64,000 nt of DNA. Source: Polyangiaceae bacterium. GTDB lineage: Bacteria > Myxococcota_A > Polyangia > Polyangiales > Polyangiaceae. The stretch covers positions 2,976,001 to 3,040,000 of the forward strand of contig JABTUA010000001.1 in assembly GCA_015075635.1 (NCBI GenBank), written 5' to 3'. A program made the position numbers and the translations under genes. Below are positions 26,996 through 35,934 of this stretch, piece after piece. How positions within the stretch are numbered: position 1 is the first letter of the stretch; each line of letters opens with the position of its first letter. Under the pieces are notes generated by a model that was given only the letters and a program-made list of their open reading frames with translations, did no database searches and had not been told where the DNA came from.

Positions 26996-28738
26996 TCAAC
27001 CCGCCTTCTCCAGCCAGAAGGGGCCGACCCCGAGCGCGTCCATCCGGGTGCGCGCGAAGCAGTCCAGGGCCTGGGTCGGCGTGTGCACGATGGGCTCGTT
27101 CTCGTTGAACGAGGTGTTCAGCAACACCGGCACACCCGTCCGGCGTTCGAATGCCGCAATCAAGTCGTAGTAGATCTCGTTCTGGCTCCGTGCGACGGTT
27201 TGGACCCTACCCGTGCCGTCTTCGTGCGTGACGGCGGACAGCCTTTCTTTCCACTCCGGTCGCACTTTGTAGACGGCGATCATGAACGGGACCTCGTGCT
27301 CGCCTTGAAAGCAAAGCGATACCTTCTCGGCCAGCACCGCCGGCGCGAACGGTCGGAACGGCTCCCTGTTCTTGATGCGCGCGTTCAGCGTGGCTTTCAT
27401 GTTCGGCCAGCCCGGGTGACACAAGATGCTGCGGTTGCCGAGCGCGCGAGGCCCCCACTCTTCGCGACCCTGGAACCACCCGACGATCTTGCCCTTGGCG
27501 AGTGCGTCGGCGGCGGTCTCCACGAGCGCTTCTCGCGTGAGCTTCCTGAAGGCCATACCCGACGCGGCGACGGCGGCTTCCACCTCCGTGTCGTCCCACG
27601 CGCGTCCCAGGTACGCATGGTCGAGAGGAGGTGCTCGGCGCGCGCCGAGCTTGGCGTGCAAGACGTAGAGCGCGGCGCCCGCGGCCGTTCCGTCGTCGGA
27701 CGCGGCCGGGTGGTAGTAGGCCCGGTCGATTACGCGCTCGGTGAGCGCGCGTCCGTTCCCGACCGAATTGAGCGCTGAGCCGCCGGCGAACACGGCGTCG
27801 CGGCAGCCCGAGCGGCGGACAGCGTCCTCGATCAGCGCCAGATAGACGTCTTCGAATCTGAGCTGCATCGAGGCGGCCATGTCGCGATCGCGGTCGGAGT
27901 ATTCCGTGCCTCGCTGGCGCGGCTCGCCGAACAAGTCTCGCATGCGCTCGCCCCAGAGCTGGGGCACCCGGACCTCGTCGTCACCGAGGATCTCGAGACC
28001 CGTGGTCGCGTGCTGGTGCTGGAAGTACCGCAGGTTCAGCCGGAGGCCGGCCTTCCGATCGAAGCGCACGACCTGACGGAGCTCACGGGCGTAGCGATTC
28101 ACCCCGTAGGCCGACAGGCCCATGACCTTGTACTCCTCGCCGAACCGATCGAAGCCGATGAACTGGCACAACCCCGTGTAGTACACGCCCAGCGAATGCG
28201 GCCACAGCGTACGCCTGGCGATCCGGATCTCGGTGCCCTGACAGCTCGCCACCATGTTGGTGGCAAAATCACCAGCCCCATCCACGCTGATGCCCGTCGC
28301 GCGCTCGAACGGCGAACAATAGAAGGCACTGGCGATGTGGGCGAGGTGGTGCTCCACGTTGTGAAAGCGTGCCTGTACCTCGCTGGCTGAGGCTCCGACT
28401 GCGTCAGCCAACGCCGCTGGAGTCATCGACACTTCGCGGTGTACGCGCAGCCGCTTGGCCGCTCGAGGCACGCCCGACGCTGGGTGCCGCAGTACGAAGC
28501 CGAGCTTCGCCGCCAAGTTTGCCTTGGGGTCGCGGGCGACGGCGACGTCTGTCACGTCTCGGAGGCTCGCTCCTGCGATCCGCAGCACCTCCCGCACCGC
28601 AAGGCTCGGAAACCCTGCACAGTGCTTCTTGCGGTTGATTCGCTCTTCGGCGATGGCGGCGATGATGCCCTCATCGCCTGCCAGTACCGCGGACGAGTCG
28701 GCGTGGGCGGAGTTGATCCCAAGAACCAAGCGAGACAT
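26996..28738 (-). CDS. NodU/CmcH-family O-carbamoyltransferase
   Basis: The protein is 580 aa from the ATG of MSRLVLGINSAHADSSAVL. The N-terminal ASKHA (Kae1-like) domain holds the metal-binding His run NVEHHLAHIASAF and ISVDGAGDFATN. The C-terminal YrdC-like part includes GREEWGPRALGNRSIL and VLLNTSFNENEPIVHTP. Family members use carbamoyl phosphate and ATP to put a carbamoyl group on a hydroxyl, such as Nod factor sugars or antibiotics. Here it would O-carbamoylate a sugar of the repeat unit. It heads the minus-strand rfbF-rfbG operon. Confidence 0.9.
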   Translation of the reverse strand: MSRLVLGINSAHADSSAVLAGDEGIIAAIAEERINRKKHCAGFPSLAVREVLRIAGASLRDVTDVAVARDPKANLAAKLGFVLRHPASGVPRAAKRLRVHREVSMTPAALADAVGASASEVQARFHNVEHHLAHIASAFYCSPFERATGISVDGAGDFATNMVASCQGTEIRIARRTLWPHSLGVYYTGLCQFIGFDRFGEEYKVMGLSAYGVNRYARELRQVVRFDRKAGLRLNLRYFQHQHATTGLEILGDDEVRVPQLWGERMRDLFGEPRQRGTEYSDRDRDMAASMQLRFEDVYLALIEDAVRRSGCRDAVFAGGSALNSVGNGRALTERVIDRAYYHPAASDDGTAAGAALYVLHAKLGARRAPPLDHAYLGRAWDDTEVEAAVAASGMAFRKLTREALVETAADALAKGKIVGWFQGREEWGPRALGNRSILCHPGWPNMKATLNARIKNREPFRPFAPAVLAEKVSLCFQGEHEVPFMIAVYKVRPEWKERLSAVTHEDGTGRVQTVARSQNEIYYDLIAAFERRTGVPVLLNTSFNENEPIVHTPTQALDCFARTRMDALGVGPFWLEKAG

Positions 28739-28862
28739 CGAGCTCTGACTGAGTTGCAGGCCGGCCGCGGTCATTCGCCGCCGGGGCCACCGCTATAGCC
28801 CAAACCGCCGGTCTTGTGGGAGAACTCGGGTGTCCGGGCGAGCTGCGCTAGAGTCGCGCTAC
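28739..28862. promoter_or_regulatory. Divergent intergenic region between carbamoyltransferase and WbuB-like gene
   Basis: This 124-bp gap must serve two operons. AT-rich hexamers such as CTATAG occur, but no pair has convincing spacing. Confidence 0.3.
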
Positions 28863-30161
28863 ATGCGCGTCCTCGCGGTTAATCAGTTCTATCCGCCCGA
28901 CCATGCGGCGACTGGACAGCTTTTGGGCGAGCTTTGCGCCGACTTGGCCGCCGGCGGCGACGAGGTCACCGTGGTGGCGAGCAGCGGGACGTACCTGGGC
29001 GGCCAGAAGCTACCCGGCCGCGACCTGCTCGACGGCGTGCACGTCATTCGGCCCTGGGCAACCAGCTTCGGCAAGGCATCGCGGCGCGGTCGCCTCTCCG
29101 ACTACTTGAGCTTCTGGGCGACGGCGCTGGGGAGGGCCGCGCGGGTGGCGAGGCCCGATGTCATTCTCGCGCTCACGACTCCGCCCATGATCGCTGCGGG
29201 AGTGGTCGCCTTGGGGGTCGCTCGACGGATTCCCGTCACGACCTGGGTGCAGGACGTGTATCCCGAGGTCGCGGCCGCTTTCGGCGTCCTGGACGAACGC
29301 GGAGCTCCATATCGCGCGCTGCTGCGCACCGCGGCGGCGACCCACGGGGCGACCTGTCGGGTGGTTGCGCTCTCGGATGGCATGGCAGAACGCCTCGTCG
29401 CGCAGGGCGCGCCACGCTCGCGCATTCGCGTGATTCAGAACTGGGCCGACGGGAACCTGATCTTCCCGGTCGAGCACGGCGAGAACCCATTCCGGCAGGC
29501 CCACCTGTCCGGCGACTCCTTCCTCGCCATGTACAGCGGGAACTTGGGTGTCGGACACGACATGGCCACCCTGATCGACGCGGCGCGCTTGCTGCGCGAG
29601 CGCGACCCCCGCGTCCAACTGGTGTTCGTCGGCGAAGGAGCACGCAAAGCGGAGGCCGAACGCCGCGCCCAAGGACTCGGCAACGTGCGTTTCTTGCCCT
29701 ACCAGCGCAAGTCGGATCTCCGCTTTAGCCTCGCCGCTGCCGACGTACATCTGGTTTCACTGAACGAAGGGCTCCAAGGGCTCCTGGTGCCGAGCAAGGT
29801 CTACGGTGCACTGGCTAGCGGTAGGCCGATCTGCTACGTGGGCCCCGCCAGCTGCGAGGTTGCTCGGGTGGTGGAGAGCCACGGGGTCGGCTTGGCGGTG
29901 CGGAATGGCGACTCCGAAGGGCTGGCGTCGGCACTCTCGCGCCTGGCTAACGACCGTGGGCTTTGGGCGGCTATGTGTTTGAAAGCACGGAGTATTTTCT
30001 TAGAGCGATTTGACCGACCAGTCGCCGTCGCGCAGTTCCGGCAAGTGCTCTCGGAGGCGGCACAAAGTCAGCCAACACGGGTCGGCTCGGCTGTGCGAAT
30101 GTTCCGCGCGGCGTTCGCACCGAAACCTCGTACGATCGCCGAGGGTCACGTCGATGCGTAG
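28863..30161 (+). CDS. WbuB/WcaI-like GT4 glycosyltransferase
   Basis: The protein is 432 aa from the ATG giving MRVLAVNQFYPPDHAATGQL, the N-terminus typical of the WcaI/WbuB group. The donor domain shows FLAMYSGNLGVGHDMATLID and VPSKVYGALASGRPICYVGP. The last 8 bp overlap the following phosphotransferase gene. It may add the second sugar (often L-FucNAc-type in WbuB) to the lipid carrier primed by its neighbour. The donor is not certain. Confidence 0.83.
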   Translation: MRVLAVNQFYPPDHAATGQLLGELCADLAAGGDEVTVVASSGTYLGGQKLPGRDLLDGVHVIRPWATSFGKASRRGRLSDYLSFWATALGRAARVARPDVILALTTPPMIAAGVVALGVARRIPVTTWVQDVYPEVAAAFGVLDERGAPYRALLRTAAATHGATCRVVALSDGMAERLVAQGAPRSRIRVIQNWADGNLIFPVEHGENPFRQAHLSGDSFLAMYSGNLGVGHDMATLIDAARLLRERDPRVQLVFVGEGARKAEAERRAQGLGNVRFLPYQRKSDLRFSLAAADVHLVSLNEGLQGLLVPSKVYGALASGRPICYVGPASCEVARVVESHGVGLAVRNGDSEGLASALSRLANDRGLWAAMCLKARSIFLERFDRPVAVAQFRQVLSEAAQSQPTRVGSAVRMFRAAFAPKPRTIAEGHVDA

Positions 30162-31683
30162 CTACGTAGCCGCGTTCTTCATTGCGCTCTTGATCGCCGC
30201 CGCGCTCACGCCAATCGTGCGCCTCCTGGCGATTCGACTGGGGGCGATGTCGCGACCCGGGGGCCGCCACGTGAACCGGCGCTCGGTCCCACGCCTCGGC
30301 GGCATCTCCATCGCGCTGGCGGTCTCTGCACCGGTTGCCGCGCTCTTGTTCTCGGACTCCGGGGTCGCGACAACTATTCAGGGCTCGGCCAAGCTCGCCT
30401 ACGGGCTGCTCGCAGGTGCCGCGATCATGTGCGTCGTGGGAGCCGTCGATGACACCCGCGGGCTCCGGGCGATGCACAAGCTCATCGCGCAGGTGGCGTG
30501 CGCGTTGATTGCCTTCGCTGCCGGCTTCCGCATCGAAGCCATCTCATTGCCTTTCGTGGGCTCGCTCTCGATGGGTATCTTCGCGCTCCCCATCACTGTG
30601 GCCTGGATCGTAGGCATTACGAACGCGGTGAACCTCATCGACGGGTTGGATGGCCTTGCCGCTGGGGTGGTGTTCTTCGCGGCGGTGACCAACTTCACGG
30701 TCGCGTACATCTCGAGCTCCGTGTTCGTCGCAGTGCTGATGGCCGCGATGATGGGCGCGCTGATCGGCTTCTTGTTCTACAATTTCAACCCCGCCCGAAT
30801 CTTCATGGGCGACTCGGGCAGCTACTTCCTGGGCTACGTGTTGGCGACGGCATCTCTGGCGGGCGCCGCCCAGAAAGCATCGACGACGGTGTCGCTGTTG
30901 GTGCCCGTCGTGGCGCTCGGCGTGCCCATCTTCGACACGCTCTTTTCGGTCGTGCGCCGCTGGCTCGAGCGCCGGCCGCTTTTCTCGCCGGATCGCGGCC
31001 ACATTCACCACAGGCTGATCGACATGGGTCTCACCCATCGGCGCGCGGTGCTCATCCTCTACGGCGTGAGCATCGTGCTCACGGTCTCTGCGGTCGGCAT
31101 CTCGCTCGGGCGAAGCTGGGAGGTGGGCGTTGCCCTCTTGGCAGTGACCGTTGTGATGACCGGTCTGATCCGCTCGGTGGGGTACTTCGAATACCTGGTG
31201 CTACGGAAGCGGCAGAAGTCTCGGCTGTACGAGCGCCACACCGAGCGCCTGCGTCGCGCCATACCGGAGCTGCCGGCGGCCCTGGCCGCGACCCGAAGCG
31301 AAGACGACGTGCTCGGCGAGCTCGCTGCGCTCGCCGAGTCGGCCGAGCTGGGATACGTAGAGGTCCTTCGAAACGGCGCTGCCGGCGAAGAGTGCGCATT
31401 CAAGTGGAGTCGAAGCGAGCACGATACGGATCTCCGCGGCCTCGTGTCGGCGCGCTTCCCCATCGGGAGAGACGACAACGCGCGTGCCATCCTGAAGTTC
31501 GGATGGCGCCCGGAGACCGAGGAGGTGTCTCCGCAGGACGACGTGCTGCTGCAGCTCGTGACCGACATCGTCGCGTCCAATCTCTCGCGCCTCGCGAGCC
31601 CACTGGCTCCGGCTCCGGCCCAAGACGCGGATAGTGCGAACGTCGTTGCCCCTGCTCCCGCGGTGAGAAAGCACGCGACATAG
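30154..31683 (+). CDS. Undecaprenyl-phosphate sugar-1-P transferase (WecA/TagO type) with C-terminal GAF-like extension
   Basis: The protein is 509 aa. Residues 1-~345 carry about ten helices with the MraY/WecA motifs NLIDGLDGLAAG (catalytic Asp cluster), FNPARIFMGDSGSYFLG and the cytoplasmic His box DRGHIHHRLIDMGL. It transfers a HexNAc-1-phosphate to undecaprenyl phosphate, starting the repeat unit. Family members normally end near residue 350-370. Here a further ~140-residue soluble region (from ~365) resembles a small GAF-like regulatory fold and ends in a Pro/Ala-rich tail. The first 8 bp overlap the upstream glycosyltransferase. Confidence 0.88.
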   Translation: MRSYVAAFFIALLIAAALTPIVRLLAIRLGAMSRPGGRHVNRRSVPRLGGISIALAVSAPVAALLFSDSGVATTIQGSAKLAYGLLAGAAIMCVVGAVDDTRGLRAMHKLIAQVACALIAFAAGFRIEAISLPFVGSLSMGIFALPITVAWIVGITNAVNLIDGLDGLAAGVVFFAAVTNFTVAYISSSVFVAVLMAAMMGALIGFLFYNFNPARIFMGDSGSYFLGYVLATASLAGAAQKASTTVSLLVPVVALGVPIFDTLFSVVRRWLERRPLFSPDRGHIHHRLIDMGLTHRRAVLILYGVSIVLTVSAVGISLGRSWEVGVALLAVTVVMTGLIRSVGYFEYLVLRKRQKSRLYERHTERLRRAIPELPAALAATRSEDDVLGELAALAESAELGYVEVLRNGAAGEECAFKWSRSEHDTDLRGLVSARFPIGRDDNARAILKFGWRPETEEVSPQDDVLLQLVTDIVASNLSRLASPLAPAPAQDADSANVVAPAPAVRKHAT

Positions 31684-31696
31684 CGCAGCGGTTCGC

Positions 31697-32464
31697 ATGG
31701 CCATTCGAATGAGTCGGTTCGTTCCGGGCCAGCTGCGCCAAGCGTTGCGACACGCGGCGCGCGCCGTGATCCCGTCCCTCAGGCACCTTGAGCCGGATCT
31801 CCGGCTGAAGAACATGGCGCAGCGGGGGTTTTCGCCAGCTCTCGTGCTCGACATCGGCGCAGCTTCCGGCTCGTGGGCGCGCCTCGCCGCCGGTGTCTGG
31901 CCGCACGCGCGCGTCTTCGGCGTCGAGCCGAACGAGGCCAACAGAGCCGCTCTCGAGCGGACCAGAGCAGAGCTGCCATCGTTCGACTACTGGCTCGGCT
32001 TGGTGGGGCCCGAGGCCAAGCAGCGCGTGGAGTTTCGCCCCCAGGACGTCGACACCAGCGTGCTCTCCGAGACGGAAGGCGAAGATACGGCAGTAGCGAA
32101 GATGCTCACCGTCGACGAGCTCCTCGAACAGCAACGGCTGCCGGCGCCCGATTTCGTCAAGCTCGACGTACAGGGCTACGAGCTCGAAGTCCTGCGCGGA
32201 GCATCACGAGCCCTCGAGCAATGCCAGGCAATCCTGCTGGAGGTGAGCTTCAGACGGTTCTGGCGGGGCGCGCCCGTCGCCCACGAAGTGATTGCGTACT
32301 TGGTCGAGCGCGGCTTCGTTTGGTACGACGTAGCTGGGATCCTGCGTCTGGCTCCCGAGGACGAGCTCGCGCAGATGGATCTGGTGTTCGTTCGGGTGGG
32401 CAATCCCCTGCTCCAAACGAGCCGTTGGCCTTGGCCCGTCGACGCCAGGGCGTCGGGGCGCTAG
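31697..32464 (+). CDS. FkbM-family methyltransferase (paralogue 1)
   Basis: The protein is 255 aa. SAM motif LVLDIGAASGSWARLAAGVW, acidic loop VFGVEPNEANR, and the FkbM-typical FVKLDVQGYELEVLRGA and ILLEVSFRRFWRGAP segments are present. FkbM enzymes O-methylate hydroxyls of polyketides and sugars. It is strikingly similar along its full length to the inverted gene at 37514 (shared HLEPDLRL, YELEVLRGA, FVWYDVAGILRL). It follows the priming transferase by 13 bp. Confidence 0.87.
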   Translation: MAIRMSRFVPGQLRQALRHAARAVIPSLRHLEPDLRLKNMAQRGFSPALVLDIGAASGSWARLAAGVWPHARVFGVEPNEANRAALERTRAELPSFDYWLGLVGPEAKQRVEFRPQDVDTSVLSETEGEDTAVAKMLTVDELLEQQRLPAPDFVKLDVQGYELEVLRGASRALEQCQAILLEVSFRRFWRGAPVAHEVIAYLVERGFVWYDVAGILRLAPEDELAQMDLVFVRVGNPLLQTSRWPWPVDARASGR

Positions 32465-32476
32465 GCTCCGGCCACT

Positions 32477-33490
32477 GTGTACCGACGCTCGGACCGCCTG
32501 AACCTGGGTGCCCGCCTGGTGGTGCTGGGCGCGCTGGTCGCGCAGGCCTGTTCCATCGAGGAGACCGGCGGTGCTGCCGGGGTCGGGGGCGTGGCCAACA
32601 CGGGGGGAAGCCTCGGCGGGTTCGCCGGCGCCAGCGGATTCCCGGGCACCGGCGGCGCGGGTGGCGCCAGCAGCGGAGGGGGCGGTGCGGCTGGCTCTGG
32701 AGGATTGGCCGGTTCGGGAGGCGTCCACGACGCCGGCGCGGACGACGACTCTGCTCTCGACGCAAGTGATACGTCCGATGCCAAGGTGCCAGTTTCACCG
32801 ACGGACTTCGCAGGGCTCGCCCTCTGGCTGGACGCTTCGAGCAATGTCTTCGTTTCCAGCGGCGCCGTCCAGGGCTGGCTCGATCAGTCACCCGCCAAGC
32901 TCCTTTATTCGCAGACCGACCCAACCAAGCGACCGATTCTGTCGTTCACCGACGGCGGTCCCCCGTTCGTCCAATTCGCTGGCACGGGTGCAACACCCAA
33001 GTACCTACTTGGTGATGGCTTCATTGCAGCGACTTCGACAACCATCCTGGTCGTGGCCGCACGCACCCCGCCGGCCCCTACGGACTACCTCGAGCTCCTG
33101 GTGAACGGCGTTCCCGGATCGGAATTCCGCGTGGGCTTCTCGGGAGATCCGAGCCTGGGCGATCTCTACTTTGGTGCCAAGGGTTGGGTGCACAAGGCAA
33201 AGCTCCTGGCCCTCGACGCCCAACCGCACCTCTTGGTCATCGAGTGGAGTGGCGGCGACCCCGCGCAGCCCTCCTCCTATGCCGCGATGCAGGATGGAAC
33301 ACTCCTGCAAGTCACCTCGACGGGCTTACCGCAATTTGCGCCGCAATCGAGCGGTGTTGCGGCGTTCACAGGTGGGAAGAACCCGTTCAAAGGCGACGTA
33401 GGCGAAATTGTCGCCTACTCCGCGCAGTTGAGCCCCACACACCGGTCCGACCTTTCGGCCGCCCTTAAGACCAAGTGGAAACTGCCGTGA
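32477..33490 (+). CDS. Lipoprotein with Gly-rich linker and LamG/concanavalin-like domain
   Basis: The protein is 337 aa (GTG start). A signal peptide ends in the lipobox LVAQAC. A Gly/Ala/Ser linker (~30-85) follows, a pattern common in myxobacterial lipoproteins. Then comes a ~230-residue beta-rich domain starting FAGLALWLDASSNVFVSSGA, with repeated WLDQS, FAGTG and VGEIVAYS blocks like LamG/laminin-type carbohydrate-binding jelly rolls. It is probably a surface or periplasmic sugar-binding protein. It lies 12 bp after the FkbM gene. Ligand unknown. Confidence 0.7.
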   Translation: MYRRSDRLNLGARLVVLGALVAQACSIEETGGAAGVGGVANTGGSLGGFAGASGFPGTGGAGGASSGGGGAAGSGGLAGSGGVHDAGADDDSALDASDTSDAKVPVSPTDFAGLALWLDASSNVFVSSGAVQGWLDQSPAKLLYSQTDPTKRPILSFTDGGPPFVQFAGTGATPKYLLGDGFIAATSTTILVVAARTPPAPTDYLELLVNGVPGSEFRVGFSGDPSLGDLYFGAKGWVHKAKLLALDAQPHLLVIEWSGGDPAQPSSYAAMQDGTLLQVTSTGLPQFAPQSSGVAAFTGGKNPFKGDVGEIVAYSAQLSPTHRSDLSAALKTKWKLP

Positions 33491-33594
33491 TGGTATCCGC
33501 GACCCATTGACGGCGGGCAGAGAGTGAGCCAATTCTCAGGCTCTCGTCCTGGGACTGCTCGTGCCGCAGGGACGACACTTGGAGGCGGACAAAC

Positions 33595-34932
33595 ATGAAC
33601 GCGAACATTCACAGGTCGTTGCTACTGGTCTCGTTGGTCCTTCCGCTGGTTGGCTGTGGAGGAGCTGACTCCGGCGAGAAGGAACACACTCGGAGTGCGT
33701 CCTTCGCCCTGGTTCCATCGGCGCCCACGCTCGTGTCGCCCAGCGGAGTGATCTCGAGCGCCAGTCCGCAGTACGTATGGAACGCCGAGAGTACCGCGAC
33801 GAGCTACGAGATCTACGTCTACGAGTACGCCACGGCGACGACTCACCACAACAGCACCCTGTCCGCCGCGGCGGCAAACTGCGGTAGCGGAACTGGCCAG
33901 TGCGATGTGACCCCCGCGGTGACCCTGCCGAACGGCACTTACACCTGGTGGGTGCGCGGCATCAACGGGGACGGCGCGGGCGCTTGGAGCGCGGACATGT
34001 GGTTCACAGTATCCGCGACCGGCGGCGTCGGTACGCCCACTGGGAACATCAGCACCCGCACGCCCACTTACACCTGGGCCTCGGTGGCTGGCGCGATCAA
34101 CTACCAAGTCTACACGTACAACTACGGCACTTCCACGACTCACTTCAACTCGACGCTCACTGCGGCTCAAGCAGGCTGCGGCGGTGGCGGAACGTGCACG
34201 ACCACCCAGACGCCGGCGCTGCCCCAGGGTGAGGAGTACTGGTGGGTCCGCGCGGAGACCGCGGGCGGGTGGCAGGCGTGGAGCCCCAACAACTCGTTCA
34301 CCGTGCTGCCCGTGGCGCCGGCAGACATCATGCTGGTCTCGCCGTACAACTCGCAGGTCTACCCGACGCCGACGTTCATGTGGAACGCGACCTGGGACGT
34401 CGACAACTACGAGATCTACATCTACAACTACGACACCGCGACGACGGCGCTGAACCAGGACATCACGCCGGCGGCCGCGGGTTGCTCGGCCGGAACGGGG
34501 ACCTGCAGCTGGACGGCCTCGACGGCGCTGGCGACGGGCACGGGCTACTACTGGTGGATCCGGCCCAAGAACACCAGCGGCGTTGCCAACTGGAGCATCG
34601 GCTATCCGTTCTCGGTGGCCGCGGCTCTGGACGCGCCGACGCTCGTCTCCCCGACGGGCAGCGGCCAGAGCACCCAGCCGACGTACACGTGGAACGAGGT
34701 CTCTGGGGCAACCAGCTATCTGGTCTACGTCTACGACTACGGCACCGCGACCACGCACGTCGATACGGAAGTCACCGCGGCAGCGTCTTGTAGCGGCGGG
34801 ACTTGCTCAACGACGCCGCCGGCAGGCCCTGCCACTCTGGTCTCCGGTCATCAGTACTACTGGTGGGCGGCTGCCAAGAGTGCCACCACCACCAGCGCTT
34901 GGAGCTCTCCGCTGATCTTCTACGTGCAGTGA
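33595..34932 (+). CDS. Lipoprotein with four aromatic-rich ~100-residue repeats
   Basis: The protein is 445 aa with a strong GGAGG ribosome-binding site at 33581-33585. The lipobox LPLVGC gives an acylated Cys. The rest is four tandem ~100-residue repeats starting near residues 43, 143, 238 and 343. Each has a PTLVSP-like opening, a Y-x-V-Y-x-Y-x-Y-G-T-A-T-T-H core, one Cys pair and a YYWWVRA-like strand, closing with W-S and F-x-V. The shape suggests fibronectin-III/Ig-like modules specialised for carbohydrate or surface contact. The function is unknown. A strong terminator follows. Confidence 0.7.
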   Translation: MNANIHRSLLLVSLVLPLVGCGGADSGEKEHTRSASFALVPSAPTLVSPSGVISSASPQYVWNAESTATSYEIYVYEYATATTHHNSTLSAAAANCGSGTGQCDVTPAVTLPNGTYTWWVRGINGDGAGAWSADMWFTVSATGGVGTPTGNISTRTPTYTWASVAGAINYQVYTYNYGTSTTHFNSTLTAAQAGCGGGGTCTTTQTPALPQGEEYWWVRAETAGGWQAWSPNNSFTVLPVAPADIMLVSPYNSQVYPTPTFMWNATWDVDNYEIYIYNYDTATTALNQDITPAAAGCSAGTGTCSWTASTALATGTGYYWWIRPKNTSGVANWSIGYPFSVAAALDAPTLVSPTGSGQSTQPTYTWNEVSGATSYLVYVYDYGTATTHVDTEVTAAASCSGGTCSTTPPAGPATLVSGHQYYWWAAAKSATTTSAWSSPLIFYVQ

Positions 34933-34951
34933 CGCACGGCTGAGCGGTGAG

Positions 34952-34977
34952 ACGGGCGCTGGGCAACCAGCGCCCGT
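34952..34977 (+). terminator. Rho-independent-type terminator hairpin
   Basis: A perfect 11-bp stem, ACGGGCGCTGG paired with CCAGCGCCCGT, closes a GCAA tetraloop 19 bp after the repeat lipoprotein stop. It is followed by CGTTGTCTTT. It separates the plus-strand operon from the IS element. Confidence 0.8.
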
Positions 34978-35096
34978 CGTTGTCTTTCAGTCCAATGTTA
35001 CTCTGTTATGCCACGTGCGGCGCTGGCTCCCTGGCGAACCGGCCCGCACGGCCGACTGAGAGCGAGCGTCCGAAGGCGCCCAGTGCTGCGAAGTGC

Positions 35097-35104
35097 GCGG
35101 CACT
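35097..35104. repeat. IS66 target-site duplication, left
   Basis: GCGGCACT directly abuts the left inverted repeat and is repeated exactly at 37493-37500. Eight bases is the length IS66 elements generate. Confidence 0.9.
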
Positions 35105-35129
35105 GTGACCCATCAGCGACACCGGGATG
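35105..35129. repeat. IS66 left inverted repeat
   Basis: It begins GTGACCCATCAGCGAC and ends CCGGGATG. It matches the reverse complement of 37468-37492 except at positions 7 and 17. Confidence 0.9.
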
Positions 35130-35178
35130 ATTTCCGCGGACGTGGCCGCCAGGCTCGGCTTCGACGCGGAGGTCATCA

Positions 35179-35538
35179 GTGGCAAATGGACGGAAGATCG
35201 AGGACGAGGCGGAGGCGCGGCGGTGCCTGCTCGCGGCGAAGCGGAAGGGCCTGAGCGCCGGGGAGTGGGCGCGGGCGCACGACATCGACGGGCGGTCTCT
35301 GAACGCGTGGCGGGTGAATCTCGAACGGCGGGGAGCGAGCGCTCAGCCGCGACGGCGAAAGTCGAAGGCGGCAGCGACGGCGCACGCGTTGGTCGAGCTT
35401 GTTCCCGCTTCGCCGAGCATCGCCGTGGCCGGGAGGGGCCGGTACGTTCTCGAGGTTGCCAGGGCTCGGGTGGAGTTCGGTGACGACGTTTCGGTCGAGA
35501 CGCTGCACCGGGTACTCGAGGCTTTGCGCTCGTGCTGA
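35179..35538 (+). CDS. tnpA: IS66 accessory protein TnpA-like
   Basis: The protein is 119 aa from a GTG (MANGRKIEDEAEARRCLLAA). The helix-turn-helix-like N-terminus AGEWARAHDIDGRSLNAWRV fits the small TnpA protein of IS66 elements. It comes first in the tnpA-tnpB-tnpC order and overlaps tnpB by 7 bp. It is required for transposition in studied IS66 members; its exact role is unclear. Confidence 0.82.
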   Translation: MANGRKIEDEAEARRCLLAAKRKGLSAGEWARAHDIDGRSLNAWRVNLERRGASAQPRRRKSKAAATAHALVELVPASPSIAVAGRGRYVLEVARARVEFGDDVSVETLHRVLEALRSC

Positions 35539-35921
35539 GCCTACCTCCGACGGTGCGCGTGTTCGTGGCGGTGGCCCCACTCGACATGCGCGGCTCCTTC
35601 GACGCCCTCGCCGGCGCTGTGCGCGGCCTGGGGCTCGATCCAGTCGATGGCCACCTGTATCTCTTCCTCAACAAGCGCAGGCGGATCGCGAAGGCTCTGT
35701 GGTTCGACGGGTCGGGCTGGTGTGTTCTCGCCAAGCGCCTCGAGGCTGGGAGCTTTCAGCTTCCGCTGCTGGACGGCGACAAGCCGCAGGTGGTGATCGA
35801 CGGCTCGGCGTTCGCCTCGCTGCTGGCTGGGATCGACTTCACAGCGGCGCGGCGCGGCTGGTACCGGCGGCCTCGATTCGAAAAAGCACGCAAGGGGATC
35901 GACACGGATCTCCAAGTATGA
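35532..35921 (+). CDS. tnpB: IS66 accessory protein TnpB
   Basis: The protein is 129 aa with a GTG start overlapping the tnpA stop. VFVAVAPLDMRGSFDALAGAV and HLYLFLNKRRRIAKALWFDG are the diagnostic TnpB (IS66 Orf2) blocks. It is full length for the family (about 115-130 aa). Confidence 0.93.
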   Translation: MLSLPPTVRVFVAVAPLDMRGSFDALAGAVRGLGLDPVDGHLYLFLNKRRRIAKALWFDGSGWCVLAKRLEAGSFQLPLLDGDKPQVVIDGSAFASLLAGIDFTAARRGWYRRPRFEKARKGIDTDLQV

Positions 35922-35934
35922 TCTCTACTCGTCT

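Noticed and set aside
26996..26999. TTG start for rfbF two codons upstream of the ATG
   Set aside because: The ATG gives the normal MKAVILCGG start, and the TTG would only add two residues overlapping the carbamoyltransferase stop.
35006..35104. Remnant of a gene interrupted by the IS66 insertion
   Set aside because: After removing the element in silico, no frame joins across the target site with good codon bias or a recognisable domain. The site is intergenic.
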